From Burkholderiales bacterium (GTDB lineage: Bacteria; Pseudomonadota; Gammaproteobacteria; Burkholderiales; Burkholderiaceae_D), in contig CANJOT010000007.1 in NCBI GenBank assembly GCA_947475815.1, positions 1 to 40,627 of the forward strand: 40,627 nt of DNA, read 5' to 3'. The position numbers and the translations under genes were made by a program. Positions 33,174 to 40,619 of the stretch are shown here, piece after piece (position 1 is the stretch's first letter; every line of letters begins with the position of its first letter). A model generated the notes under the pieces. The model made no database searches and was not told the origin of the DNA. It saw nothing but the letters and a program-made list of their open reading frames with translations.

Positions 33174-33617
33174 CTAGTACTGCTTGTAAGGCAGAAATTT
33201 TCCCGACAGCACGACATTGACACGATCACCCTTGGGGTCGGGCTGGCGCACGATGTCCATGCTGAAGTCGATGGCGCTCATGATGCCGTCACCGAACTCT
33301 TCATGGATCAGTTCCTTGATGGTCGCGCCATAGACATTGACGATTTCATACCAGCGGTAGATGAGCGGGTCGGTCGGCACGGCACTTGGCAGCGAGCCCT
33401 TGTAGGGCACCACCTGCAGCCATTTTCGGTCCTCCGCGTCGAGGCCGAAGATATCGCCGACGATGCTGGCCTGGGTCGCATCCAGCGTCATCTGCCCGAG
33501 GCAGGCGGCGGTGGTCCATTCCTTGGACAGGCCAACTTTCTTCGCGACATCGTCCCACTTGATGCCCTTGCTGACTTTGGCGCTGATGATTTTTTCGGTA
33601 ACGTCCAGACGGTTCAT
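33174..33617 (-). CDS. cynS: Cyanate hydratase (cyanase)
   Basis: 147-residue cyanase, matching E. coli CynS (156 residues). It converts cyanate and bicarbonate to ammonia and carbon dioxide, giving detoxification and nitrogen supply. The catalytic Arg, Glu and Ser are R88, E91 and S114 (E. coli R96, E99, S122), in DPLIYRWYEIVNVYGATIKELIHEEFGDGIMSAIDF. The N-terminal helical domain keeps KGIKWDDVAKKVGLSKEWTTAACLGQMTL, and the C-terminus ends in GKFLPYKQY. It lies directly after the ABC transporter genes, a layout known from cyanobacterial cynABDS, and before the GAF-Fis regulator. Confidence 0.97.
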   Translation of the reverse strand: MNRLDVTEKIISAKVSKGIKWDDVAKKVGLSKEWTTAACLGQMTLDATQASIVGDIFGLDAEDRKWLQVVPYKGSLPSAVPTDPLIYRWYEIVNVYGATIKELIHEEFGDGIMSAIDFSMDIVRQPDPKGDRVNVVLSGKFLPYKQY

Positions 33618-33655
33618 GAGATCTCCAGATTCAATAAGAAAGTAATGGGACCGGC

Positions 33656-34450
33656 TTAGTGGGCCAGTGCCCGCGAGACTAGAAAATCAACAACGTGATT
33701 GCGCAGGTTGTAATAACCATCAAGGTGATGCAGGCTGGCGCGCTTGCGGTCGCGCGGCAACGGATTGACCACCACCTCGGCAATACCGCCCGGCCGGTAG
33801 CCCGCGTCCGTTTCCGCGCCATTACTCATAAGCAGGATGCGATCCGCCAGCAGGATGGCCTCATCCACATCGTGAGTGATCATGAAAACGGTCTGATGCG
33901 TCTCGCGCACGATGGCCATCAACTCATCCTGAATGGTGCCGCGGGTGAGCGCGTCGAGCGCGCCGAAGGGCTCATCAAGCAACAGCATCTTGGGTTGGAT
34001 GGAAAAGGCGCGGGCGATGCCGACACGCTGTTTCATGCCGCCCGAGAGTTCGCTCGGCTTTTTGTCGATGGCCAAGCTCAGGCCGACCATGGCGACAAAT
34101 TTTTCGACATGCGTATTGATCGCCGCACGCGACCAGTCCGGCCAGCGCGACTTGACCGCAAACGCGATGTTCTGGCGCACCGTAAGCCACGGCATCAGTG
34201 CATGACTCTGGAACACCACGCCGCGATTCAGGCTGGGCCCGGACAGCTCGCGCCCTTCCATGAAAACATTGCCGGACGTGGCCGTATCCAGACCGGCGAG
34301 CACATTCAGCACCGTGGTTTTGCCACAGCCCGAGTGGCCGATGATGCAGACAAACTCACCGCGGTCGAGCGTGAAGGACAGGTCGGCAAACACCGGCTTT
34401 CCTGGCACATAGGACTTGGCGAGACTTTCAATTTTAAGCAGACCATCCAT
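33656..34450 (-). CDS. Cyanate/nitrate-type ABC transporter ATPase (CynD/NrtD-like)
   Basis: ATPase of 264 residues from the ATG at 34450; the ORF-track start at 34579 adds residues that overlap the permease gene. Walker A is GHSGCGKTT, the ABC signature LSGGMKQRVGIARAF, Walker B LLLDEPFGALDALTR and the switch His lies in MITHDVDEAILLADR. The stretch VFQSHALMPWLTVRQNIAFAVKSRWPDWS is typical of NrtD/CynD-type proteins for nitrate, cyanate or sulfonate uptake. It starts 11 bases after the permease stop and precedes cynS, which favours cyanate as substrate. The ribosome-binding site GAGG is distant. Confidence 0.92.
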   Translation of the reverse strand: MDGLLKIESLAKSYVPGKPVFADLSFTLDRGEFVCIIGHSGCGKTTVLNVLAGLDTATSGNVFMEGRELSGPSLNRGVVFQSHALMPWLTVRQNIAFAVKSRWPDWSRAAINTHVEKFVAMVGLSLAIDKKPSELSGGMKQRVGIARAFSIQPKMLLLDEPFGALDALTRGTIQDELMAIVRETHQTVFMITHDVDEAILLADRILLMSNGAETDAGYRPGGIAEVVVNPLPRDRKRASLHHLDGYYNLRNHVVDFLVSRALAH

Positions 34451-34461
34451 GCCCGTTGCCT

Positions 34462-35328
34462 CTATTCCACGTAAGTGACCAGCTTTTGCAGCCGGCCAAA
34501 CATCATGTCGAGCAACATGCCCACCACGCCAATCACCAGAACCGCAAAGATCACATTCACCAGTGACAGATTGTTCCACTCGTTCCAGACAAAATATCCA
34601 ATGCCCGTTCCGCCCACCAGCATCTCGGCCGCCACGATCACCAGCCAGGCAATGCCCATGCTGATGCGCATGCCGGTCAGGATGGTCGGCGCGGCCGCCG
34701 GCAGGATGACCAGCAGCGCCTTGCGCCAGGGGCTGACTTCAAGCGTCGCCGCCACTGCCAGCCACTCGCGCTTGACCGAGGCCACGCCAAAGGCGGTATT
34801 CACCAGCATTGGCCAGATCGAACAGATGAAGATGACGAAGATACCGCTGGTTGAAGAATCCTTGATGGTATAAAGCGCCAGCGGCATCCAGGCCAGCGGA
34901 CTGATCGGCTTGAGCACCTGAATGAAAGGATCAAAAGCGCGCCGCAGCAGCGGCGACATACCGATGACAAAACCCAGCGGTATGGCCACCAGACAGGCCA
35001 GGCCAAAACCGAGGGCAACTCGGCCGAGCGAAAACGCCAGCTGAATGCCGATGCCCTTGTCGTTCGGGCCGTTGTCGAAAAACGGATTCGACAAATGCGT
35101 AACGATGGCGGACCCCATCTGGGCAAGCGTCGGGAAACCACCGGTCTTCACCGCCCCGGGGTCCTTGCCCATCATTGTCGCGTATTCGATTTGCTCTGCA
35201 GTCAAGCCACTGCTGGATCCGCCCACCGGCGCGTTGCCGGTCGCCAGATGCCAGATGCCCAGAATGAGCAAAAATATCAGCAACGACAGCAGCGCCGCCT
35301 GCAGCTTGAGTCGGGTCGCGCCGTTCAT
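34462..35328 (-). CDS. Cyanate/nitrate-type ABC transporter permease (CynB/NrtB-like)
   Basis: 288-residue inner-membrane permease of the nitrate/sulfonate/bicarbonate family. An N-terminal membrane helix (LLSLLIFLLILGIWHLATG) is followed by a periplasmic insertion of about 60 residues, then the core ALGFGLACLVAIPLGFVIGMSPLLRRAFDPFIQVLKPISPLAWMPLAL and the EAA loop VAATLEVSPWRKALLVILPAAAPTILTGMRISMGIAWLVIVAAEML. These sequences are characteristic for NrtB-type permeases. It starts one base after the receptor stop, so the transport genes are coupled. Confidence 0.93.
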   Translation of the reverse strand: MNGATRLKLQAALLSLLIFLLILGIWHLATGNAPVGGSSSGLTAEQIEYATMMGKDPGAVKTGGFPTLAQMGSAIVTHLSNPFFDNGPNDKGIGIQLAFSLGRVALGFGLACLVAIPLGFVIGMSPLLRRAFDPFIQVLKPISPLAWMPLALYTIKDSSTSGIFVIFICSIWPMLVNTAFGVASVKREWLAVAATLEVSPWRKALLVILPAAAPTILTGMRISMGIAWLVIVAAEMLVGGTGIGYFVWNEWNNLSLVNVIFAVLVIGVVGMLLDMMFGRLQKLVTYVE

Positions 35329-35329
35329 C

Positions 35330-36718
35330 TCATGAAACCTTGTTGATCGGAAAACTCTTGACGTATTCGGCCGCCTTGCTGGCGTCGAATTCCTTGCCCA
35401 TGATCCTGAACTTCGGGCTGGCGCCTTCGGGATACTTCATGCCCAGCTCTTTCATGGTTTTTTTGGCGTCGGTCAGCAAAAATACCTTGTCGGCGATCTG
35501 CTTGTAATTGACTTCGCCCTTGATGTAACCCCAGCGTTTCATTTGCGTGAGGATCCACACGGCCATGCTGTCCCACGGCATCGGGTCAAAATCGGCGCGA
35601 TCGGGCACGGTCTTGATGTTGCCAAGACCGTCGGCGAACTTGCCGGTCAGCACCTGCGCAATCACTGCCTCCGGCTGATTGAGATATTGGGTCGGCGCAA
35701 TCACCTTGGCGATCAACTCGCGGTTTTTCGGATCGCGCGCCATGGCCGCCGAATTCAATACCGCACGGTACAGGGCGGCGAAGGTGTTGGGATTCTTCTG
35801 GATGAATTCGGTGCTCGTGCCAAACGCGCAGCAGGGATGGCCGTTCCACAGGTCCTTGGTGAGCAGGTGGATGAAACCCACCTCGTCATAGACGGCGCGC
35901 TGGTTAAATGGATCGGGTCCGAGGAAACCATCGATGTTGCCGGCGCGCAGGTTGGCCACCATTTCAGCCGGCGGCACGACCCGCAACTGCACATCGGTAT
36001 CAGGGTTCAGGCCTGCCTCGGCAAGGTAATAGCGCAGCAGGAAATTATGCATGCTGTATTCAAAGGGAATGGCAAACTTGAAACCCTTCCAGTTTTTGGG
36101 ATCGCGGTTGTCCTTATGTTTGAGCGACAGGGTGATCGCCTGACCGTTGACGTTCTGGATGGTCGCAACGTTCATGGGAGTGGCATTCGAGCCCAGACCC
36201 ATCGAGATGGCCAGCGGCATCGGGCTCAGAAAATGCGAAGCGTCGTATTCCTTGTTGATCATCTTGTCGCGAACCAGAGCCCAGCCGGCGGTCTTGTTCA
36301 ACTCGACGTTGAGCCCCTGCTTACGATAGAACCCAAGCGGATGGGCCATGATCAGGGGCGTGGCGCAGGTGATCGGAATGAAGCCGATTTTCAGGTCGGT
36401 CTTTTCCAGCTTGCCCTTTTCCTGGGCCATGGCCTGCAGGCTTGCCAGCGGCAACACGCTGGCAATCGCCGCCATGGCGGTGCGCTGGCCGACGGCGCGC
36501 AGGAAATTGCGGCGCGTGCGTTCTTCCGGGAACAGGGCACGTACCGCCGCCGCTTCGATGAAGTCGCGTGACATCACCTCGATGTCGCTGGCCCGGCTGG
36601 CCATCGCAGCGGCGGAAGCCGCATCGTGCTCGGCATTGCTGGCATGCTGGCCACAGGCGCAGCCGCCCAGGCGCGATACCGTGGAGTACGGACGGCAGAT
36701 GTTGTCGTCTTCATTCAT
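35330..36718 (-). CDS. Cyanate/nitrate-type ABC transporter receptor, twin-arginine exported
   Basis: 462-residue substrate-binding protein of the NrtA/CmpA/CynA group from the ATG at 36718; the 36787 start of the ORF track has no support. A 68-residue N-terminal extension with two close Cys (GGCACG) precedes a twin-arginine signal at residues 69-70 (RRNFLRAVG, then AMAAIASVLPLASLQAMAQ), so export is probably by the Tat route. Mature-domain landmarks are LKIGFIPITCATPLIMAHPLGFYRKQGLNVEL, the VPPAEMVANLRAGNIDGFLGPDPFNQRAVYDE segment and WNGHPCCAFG, common in nitrate/cyanate/bicarbonate receptors. Neighbouring cynS argues for cyanate. A promoter is expected in the 115 bases upstream, but I see no clear one. 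Confidence 0.9.
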   Translation of the reverse strand: MNEDDNICRPYSTVSRLGGCACGQHASNAEHDAASAAAMASRASDIEVMSRDFIEAAAVRALFPEERTRRNFLRAVGQRTAMAAIASVLPLASLQAMAQEKGKLEKTDLKIGFIPITCATPLIMAHPLGFYRKQGLNVELNKTAGWALVRDKMINKEYDASHFLSPMPLAISMGLGSNATPMNVATIQNVNGQAITLSLKHKDNRDPKNWKGFKFAIPFEYSMHNFLLRYYLAEAGLNPDTDVQLRVVPPAEMVANLRAGNIDGFLGPDPFNQRAVYDEVGFIHLLTKDLWNGHPCCAFGTSTEFIQKNPNTFAALYRAVLNSAAMARDPKNRELIAKVIAPTQYLNQPEAVIAQVLTGKFADGLGNIKTVPDRADFDPMPWDSMAVWILTQMKRWGYIKGEVNYKQIADKVFLLTDAKKTMKELGMKYPEGASPKFRIMGKEFDASKAAEYVKSFPINKVS

Positions 36719-36805
36719 GATGGCAGGGCCTCGAAGGTAAGATGAGAAAGGTGGTTGGAGAGCACGTGCAGGACAGATCCGGGGCAAGCAAGATCAATGC
36801 AAGGT

Positions 36806-36824
36806 CGGCAGGTTTCGGCTGCCG
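36806..36824 (-). terminator. Weak hairpin after acyl-CoA-dehydrogenase-like gene
   Basis: CGGCAG and CTGCCG pair around seven bases, ten bases beyond the stop codon on the minus strand. No U-run follows, so read-through into the cyanate operon is plausible. Confidence 0.3.
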
Positions 36825-36833
36825 GTCTTCGTT

Positions 36834-37994
36834 TCAGGCAGATGTTTCCTCCTCGGCCATTCGGGCAATCTCCTTGCGCAGGTGTTTGATCGCCGGCGTG
36901 ACGATGGCGACGAAATGGGACTCGCGCACACGCCGCTGCACTGGCGAGCGCATCAGGTAACCACGAGCGCCCTGATGCATCAGTGCGGACTGGGCGGCGC
37001 GCAGGCAGAGTTCGGCGCCATCCGCGCGCGCCGCAAGCACTCTGGCAAAAAATACCGGCGACTCGTCCATGGGCGTCAACGCCAGTTTCATCACGCAGTC
37101 GGTCAGGGCATCAAGCTCGGCCTGCAGCGCGGCGGGACGATCATCAAGAAACTGGTTGACGTGCCCCAGCCGCGCCTCGACGGCCAGCATGGAATCGATG
37201 GACCCCTGCGCCACACCGACCGCCATGCCACACTGCAGCATCACGAAGCCGGCACGAATGCGGGCGATGAACGGCCGCGCCGGATCGGCAATGATCTCCT
37301 TGACGCCGACCACGTGGTTCTTCAGGGAAACCGCAAAGGTGGCCGTGCCTTCCATGCCGGAAAAACCCGGACAGCGGCGCAAGGTCACGCCCGGGTTGTC
37401 GCAGCGCAGCAGGAACATCAACTCGCGTGTGCCCGACTCGCCCTCGGCGACACTGCCCTGCACTGCCGCGATGGCGCCGCAATAATGGTCGCCGCTCAGG
37501 TTGCTGACCCAGGGCAAGCTTCCATTGACGACATACCCTCCGGGCACCGGCGTCGCCTTGAGCAGGAGTTCTTCGATGCCGGCGTAGCTCTTCATCGGAT
37601 TGGACAATCCCGTGCCGCCCATGCCGTCACCACGCACATGACGGCTGAGCACCGCCCCGGTCAGCGCGGCATTGCCCGACTGTTGCAGGTACAAACCGCA
37701 CACGACCTGACACCACATCATGAATCCGGTCGCGCCGCAGACCCGCGACACTTCGGCCATGGCGCGGATCGCCAGACCGTAGTCGCCAGGGCCGGCGGGA
37801 CTGTCGAGATGTGCGCTCATCGCCCCAAGAGCGGCCAGTTCCTGCAGCAGGTCCTTGGGATATGCGCCACGGTCAATGGCCTCGGCGCGGCCGGCCAGCG
37901 GGCCGGCCGCCAGAGCGCGTACTGCGGCCAGCAAGGCCTCCCCGGAGCACAGCGGGGTCTCGGGCGACGTCACGGGAAGGTCAGCATGGTTCAC
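36834..37994 (-). CDS. Acyl-CoA dehydrogenase-like flavoprotein with atypical active site
   Basis: 386-residue member of the acyl-CoA dehydrogenase superfamily. Landmarks are AALGAMSAHLDSPAGPGDYGLAIRAMAEVSRVCGATGFMMWCQVV, the flavin-binding TGLSNP and WVSNLSGDHYC segments and HQGARGYLMRSPVQRRVRES near the end. The usual catalytic Glu in YEGT is not seen: the corresponding text is IVTPAIKHLRKEIA, so a normal 2,3-desaturation is doubtful and a role closer to DszC/SfnB-like flavin monooxygenases is possible. The start is taken as the GTG at 37994, seven bases after GAGGAG; the TTG of the ORF track overlaps the OsmC-like stop. Functional link with OsmC is from gene spacing. Confidence 0.75.
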   Translation of the reverse strand: MNHADLPVTSPETPLCSGEALLAAVRALAAGPLAGRAEAIDRGAYPKDLLQELAALGAMSAHLDSPAGPGDYGLAIRAMAEVSRVCGATGFMMWCQVVCGLYLQQSGNAALTGAVLSRHVRGDGMGGTGLSNPMKSYAGIEELLLKATPVPGGYVVNGSLPWVSNLSGDHYCGAIAAVQGSVAEGESGTRELMFLLRCDNPGVTLRRCPGFSGMEGTATFAVSLKNHVVGVKEIIADPARPFIARIRAGFVMLQCGMAVGVAQGSIDSMLAVEARLGHVNQFLDDRPAALQAELDALTDCVMKLALTPMDESPVFFARVLAARADGAELCLRAAQSALMHQGARGYLMRSPVQRRVRESHFVAIVTPAIKHLRKEIARMAEEETSA

Positions 37995-38005
37995 TGTCAC
38001 GCTCC

Positions 38006-38572
38006 TCAATCGGCCAGGTTGATGGTGAACGGGATCGGATTGCGCATGCTGTTGGCAACCGGCGAGTAGAAATTGGCCTGCTGCACAATCTCATTGAGCA
38101 CTTCGCGCGCTGCATCGCCCTCCACCAGCACCTTGACGCGGATCGCCTGAAAGCCCATTTCGGCAGATTGTTTCTGCGCGCCGCCAGCGCCCCACGCAGC
38201 GGGATTGCCGATGTCGCCTTCAAGGAATACTTCCAGCCGGCTGAGCCTGACCTGCTTCCAGGTCGCCACGGCCGTGATGCCCACGGCCAGGCATCCGCCA
38301 AGGCCGGACAGCACGATCTCACCGGGTGCGGGAGCCGTGTCCTGACCAAACAGATGGAGCGGCTCGTCGACCACCACAGGCTGATGGTTGCCGACCTGAC
38401 TGAGCGAGCGGTACTGGCCTTCCATGACCGTGTGCACCTTGTTGGTGCCACGGCTGGCCGGGTTGTTGCGGCCTTTCTCGGCGAAGGTACTCAGGCCAGC
38501 GGGGTCGATGGGACGCAGCCAGGTTTTGACAGTCGTGACGGGTACGGCCGAATCAGCGCTGGTGATGGACAC
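38006..38572 (-). CDS. OsmC-like protein lacking the second active-site Cys
   Basis: 188-residue OsmC/Ohr-family protein. The first conserved Cys is C94 (GLGGCLAVGITAVATWKQV), and the C-terminal motif normally CPVxNT reads SPVANSMRNPIPF, so S170 replaces the resolving Cys. Classical OsmC/Ohr enzymes reduce organic hydroperoxides with both Cys, so either a one-Cys mechanism or a ligand-binding role is expected. The N-terminal 50 residues are slightly longer than usual. It ends 11 bases before the chosen GTG of the acyl-CoA-dehydrogenase-like gene, and the two probably share a transcript. Confidence 0.85.
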   Translation of the reverse strand: MSITSADSAVPVTTVKTWLRPIDPAGLSTFAEKGRNNPASRGTNKVHTVMEGQYRSLSQVGNHQPVVVDEPLHLFGQDTAPAPGEIVLSGLGGCLAVGITAVATWKQVRLSRLEVFLEGDIGNPAAWGAGGAQKQSAEMGFQAIRVKVLVEGDAAREVLNEIVQQANFYSPVANSMRNPIPFTINLAD

Positions 38573-38844
38573 AACATACTCCTGAGAATGAATGGGTTGG
38601 AAAATTCGTGCTTTGCATTGTCAACAATTCAAGTGCCATGCCAACATCTGGCAATGGCCAAGAATGATTTACAACCCTATGATCAGATTGAGTATTTTTG
38701 TTCAGTATGCCAGCTCAGAGCCCTCCGCAATGTGGCAAACCGCCCGTGACGGGCGCACCAATTGAAACCATTTTGAAGCCAATTTGTAAACAAAACGGGG
38801 CGCATCGCGCCCCGTTTTCATGCAGCCCTGATCGACCTTAACCT
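38573..38844. other. Intergenic region with terminator, no gene seen
   Basis: The 272 bases between the OsmC-like gene and the periplasmic-protein gene hold the strong hairpin listed separately and a smaller one, CGCCCG/CGGGCG at 38741-38755. A 31-residue ORF at 38654 has no ribosome-binding site and was not accepted. The promoter of the OsmC-like gene should lie in this region. Confidence 0.6.
38792..38818 (-). terminator. Intrinsic terminator of the periplasmic-protein gene
   Basis: AAAACGGGGCGC and GCGCCCCGTTTT form a perfect 12-bp stem with a three-base loop, 26 bases past the stop codon of the minus-strand gene. The TTTT tail on the minus strand (followed by GTTT) supports termination. 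Confidence 0.85.
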
Positions 38845-39504
38845 TCAGTATGACTTGGGCACGCTGCCATTTTTGCCCAGCGATACCGAGCCGGTACTCA
38901 GGCTGCCATCGGCCGCCTTGACGATCGCCACCAGCGCGTGTGCGCCGGGAACGATGAGGCTGCGATCAACCTGTTCAAGCAGCGTCACGGGCAGGTTGGC
39001 CGGAATCGTGGCGCGCTTCTCACCATCCTTGTATTTGAGCATGACGCTACGCGCACCCGAGGCGTCCATGACCTTGGCGACGGTGGCATTGGTCATGGTG
39101 TTGCGCGATGGCACCGGGTCATCCATGACACTGGCGACGGTCGCGTTGGTCATGGTATTGCCAGTCGCCGGCATTGGGCGGTGTCCATCGCCAACACCAC
39201 GCATGCTTTCCGGAAAGACATTGACGCGCGTTGCCACCAGCGAGCCATCAGCCTGCAGGTCGGCGGTGACTGCGAGATAAAAGCCGGGCTTGATGGCCGC
39301 GGGCAAGATCTGCGAGACCACCAGCACGCGCAGCGAGTCGGCCAGCTTGACGTTCATGGTCTCCCCGGTGGTGGCTTTGAACGTCACGTTCGACCCATTC
39401 ACGGCAACGACATCAGCGGCAATGCGCGGCACACCCTGGGCCGCAGCACCCCCCACACCACCCGACAGCAGCACCACACCCAGCAGGGACAATATTTTAT
39501 TCAT
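38845..39504 (-). CDS. Exported beta-rich protein (DUF5666-like) with internal duplication
   Basis: 219-residue protein from the ATG at 39504; the ORF-track start at 39633 adds residues without signal character, while MNKILSLLGVVLLSGGVGGAAAQ is a normal signal peptide. The mature region contains VVAVNGSNVTFKATTGETMNVKLADSLRV, the small barrel-like pattern of DUF5666-type domains, and a later domain with MLKYKDGEKRATIPANLPV and SLIVPGAHALVAIVKAADG. I recall Burkholderiales homologues with GEGHRP followed by a single STMTNATV motif; here NTMTNATVAxVMD occurs twice, 57 bases apart. Function is not known. A terminator follows. Confidence 0.75.
   Translation of the reverse strand: MNKILSLLGVVLLSGGVGGAAAQGVPRIAADVVAVNGSNVTFKATTGETMNVKLADSLRVLVVSQILPAAIKPGFYLAVTADLQADGSLVATRVNVFPESMRGVGDGHRPMPATGNTMTNATVASVMDDPVPSRNTMTNATVAKVMDASGARSVMLKYKDGEKRATIPANLPVTLLEQVDRSLIVPGAHALVAIVKAADGSLSTGSVSLGKNGSVPKSY
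39064..39159 (-). repeat. 57-bp-period partial duplication inside the exported protein
   Basis: Residues 116-128 and 135-147 read NTMTNATVASVMD and NTMTNATVAKVMD. The DNA copies differ at several third positions, so the duplication is not very recent. The start points lie 57 bp apart, an in-frame period. Confidence 0.88.
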
Positions 39505-39650
39505 CTGATCATCCGGTGAAAAGTTAAGGAACAGCGAAGAGAACAGCGGGCGCCGTGCAACCACTACCGCTGAAAAGGCATAAAATCTGCCTATAAACAT
39601 GACAGGGAGCTTACCACTGCCCGGATGACACATCTAGGGAGATCAAACTC

Positions 39651-40619
39651 ATGAAAATTCGTTCCATCGCGACGCTGATTGTTTTGACCGGCTGCGCCAC
39701 GCTGCCCGTCTGCGCCAGCGCCCAGCAGGATTACCCGAACAAACCGATCCGCGTGATTTCCAATCTGGCCGCCGGCGCCACGCCCGACATCATGATGCGT
39801 GCCCTCGGCCCGACCTTTCAGGCCATGCTCGGTCAGCCGATCATCATGGACAACAAAGCGGGCGCCAGTGGCCGGATTGCCTTTGAGTATGTCGCCAAGG
39901 CGCCGGCCGACGGCTACACCATTCTGGTATCCAACCAGAATCTGGCCACCGCAACGGCCTTCATGAAAGACCTGAGCTTCGACCCGGTCAGCGACCTGCC
40001 GCCGATTTCCATCGTCGCGTCAACACAGCTGATGTATGCCGCCAACACACAGCAGCCGTATAAAACCTTCCCCGACATGGTGGCCTACGCCAAGGCGAAC
40101 CCGGGCAAGGTATTCCAGGGACATGGCGGTGTGCAAACGACGCAGAACCTGTTCATGCTCGCCATCAATCAGAAATACGGCACACAGCTGACGGGCGTGC
40201 CCTACAAGGGCGGCTCGCCGCAGATGTGGCTGGCGGCCTACCAGAACGAAACCCAGCTGTCGTTTTTTACTGAAACGGCAGTCACCACCAACATCGCCCG
40301 CGTCACGCCGATAGCCGTCACCGGCGACCGTCGCCTGACGACCTACCCGAACGTGCCAACTTTCAATGAACTAGGCCTGCCACAGGTGATCGGTGTGGAA
40401 TACATAGTGCACGTGCCCCGAGGCACGCCGCAGGCCATCATCGACAAGCTGCGCGCCGCCATCAATGCCGGCGTGCAGAAGCAGGAGGTCAAGGATGCGT
40501 TCAGCAAGACCGGTCTGACCGCCGTCGGCTCCACCGCGGCACTGGCAGCGCAGCGCCATGCCGAATACACGCGCTTTTTCACCGAGATGGGCAAGACGTT
40601 CAATATCCAGCCGGAGTAA
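39651..40619 (+). CDS. Bug/TctC-family periplasmic solute receptor (7)
   Basis: Bug-type receptor of 322 residues. The start follows AGGGAGATCAAACTC, a good ribosome-binding site, and a signal peptide (SIATLIVLTGCATLPVCASAQ) leads into KPIRVISNLAAGATPDIMMRALG, NKAGASGRIAFEYVAKAPADGYTILV and TGVPYKGGSPQMWLAAYQNETQLSFF. The LTGC text resembles a lipobox, but the later ASAQ cut fits the family better. The normal GGxxD loop reads AAGATPD, a sign of a distinct ligand. It is divergent from the exported protein gene. The window ends eight bases after the stop, so a possible downstream partner cannot be seen. Confidence 0.92.
   Translation: MKIRSIATLIVLTGCATLPVCASAQQDYPNKPIRVISNLAAGATPDIMMRALGPTFQAMLGQPIIMDNKAGASGRIAFEYVAKAPADGYTILVSNQNLATATAFMKDLSFDPVSDLPPISIVASTQLMYAANTQQPYKTFPDMVAYAKANPGKVFQGHGGVQTTQNLFMLAINQKYGTQLTGVPYKGGSPQMWLAAYQNETQLSFFTETAVTTNIARVTPIAVTGDRRLTTYPNVPTFNELGLPQVIGVEYIVHVPRGTPQAIIDKLRAAINAGVQKQEVKDAFSKTGLTAVGSTAALAAQRHAEYTRFFTEMGKTFNIQPE

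Noticed and set aside
36882-38069. 395-residue plus-strand ORF opposite the ACAD-like gene
   Set aside because: Histidine- and arginine-rich text typical of antisense translation; the opposite frame has recognisable ACAD-type sequence.
38624-38638. Sigma-54-like element TGGCAC-N5-TTGT on the minus strand upstream of the OsmC-like gene
   Set aside because: The -12 GC is GT, a poor match, and the only candidate activator in the window lacks the AAA+ domain.
38654-38749. 31-residue ORF between the OsmC-like and exported-protein genes
   Set aside because: No ribosome-binding site and no recognisable composition; likely chance.
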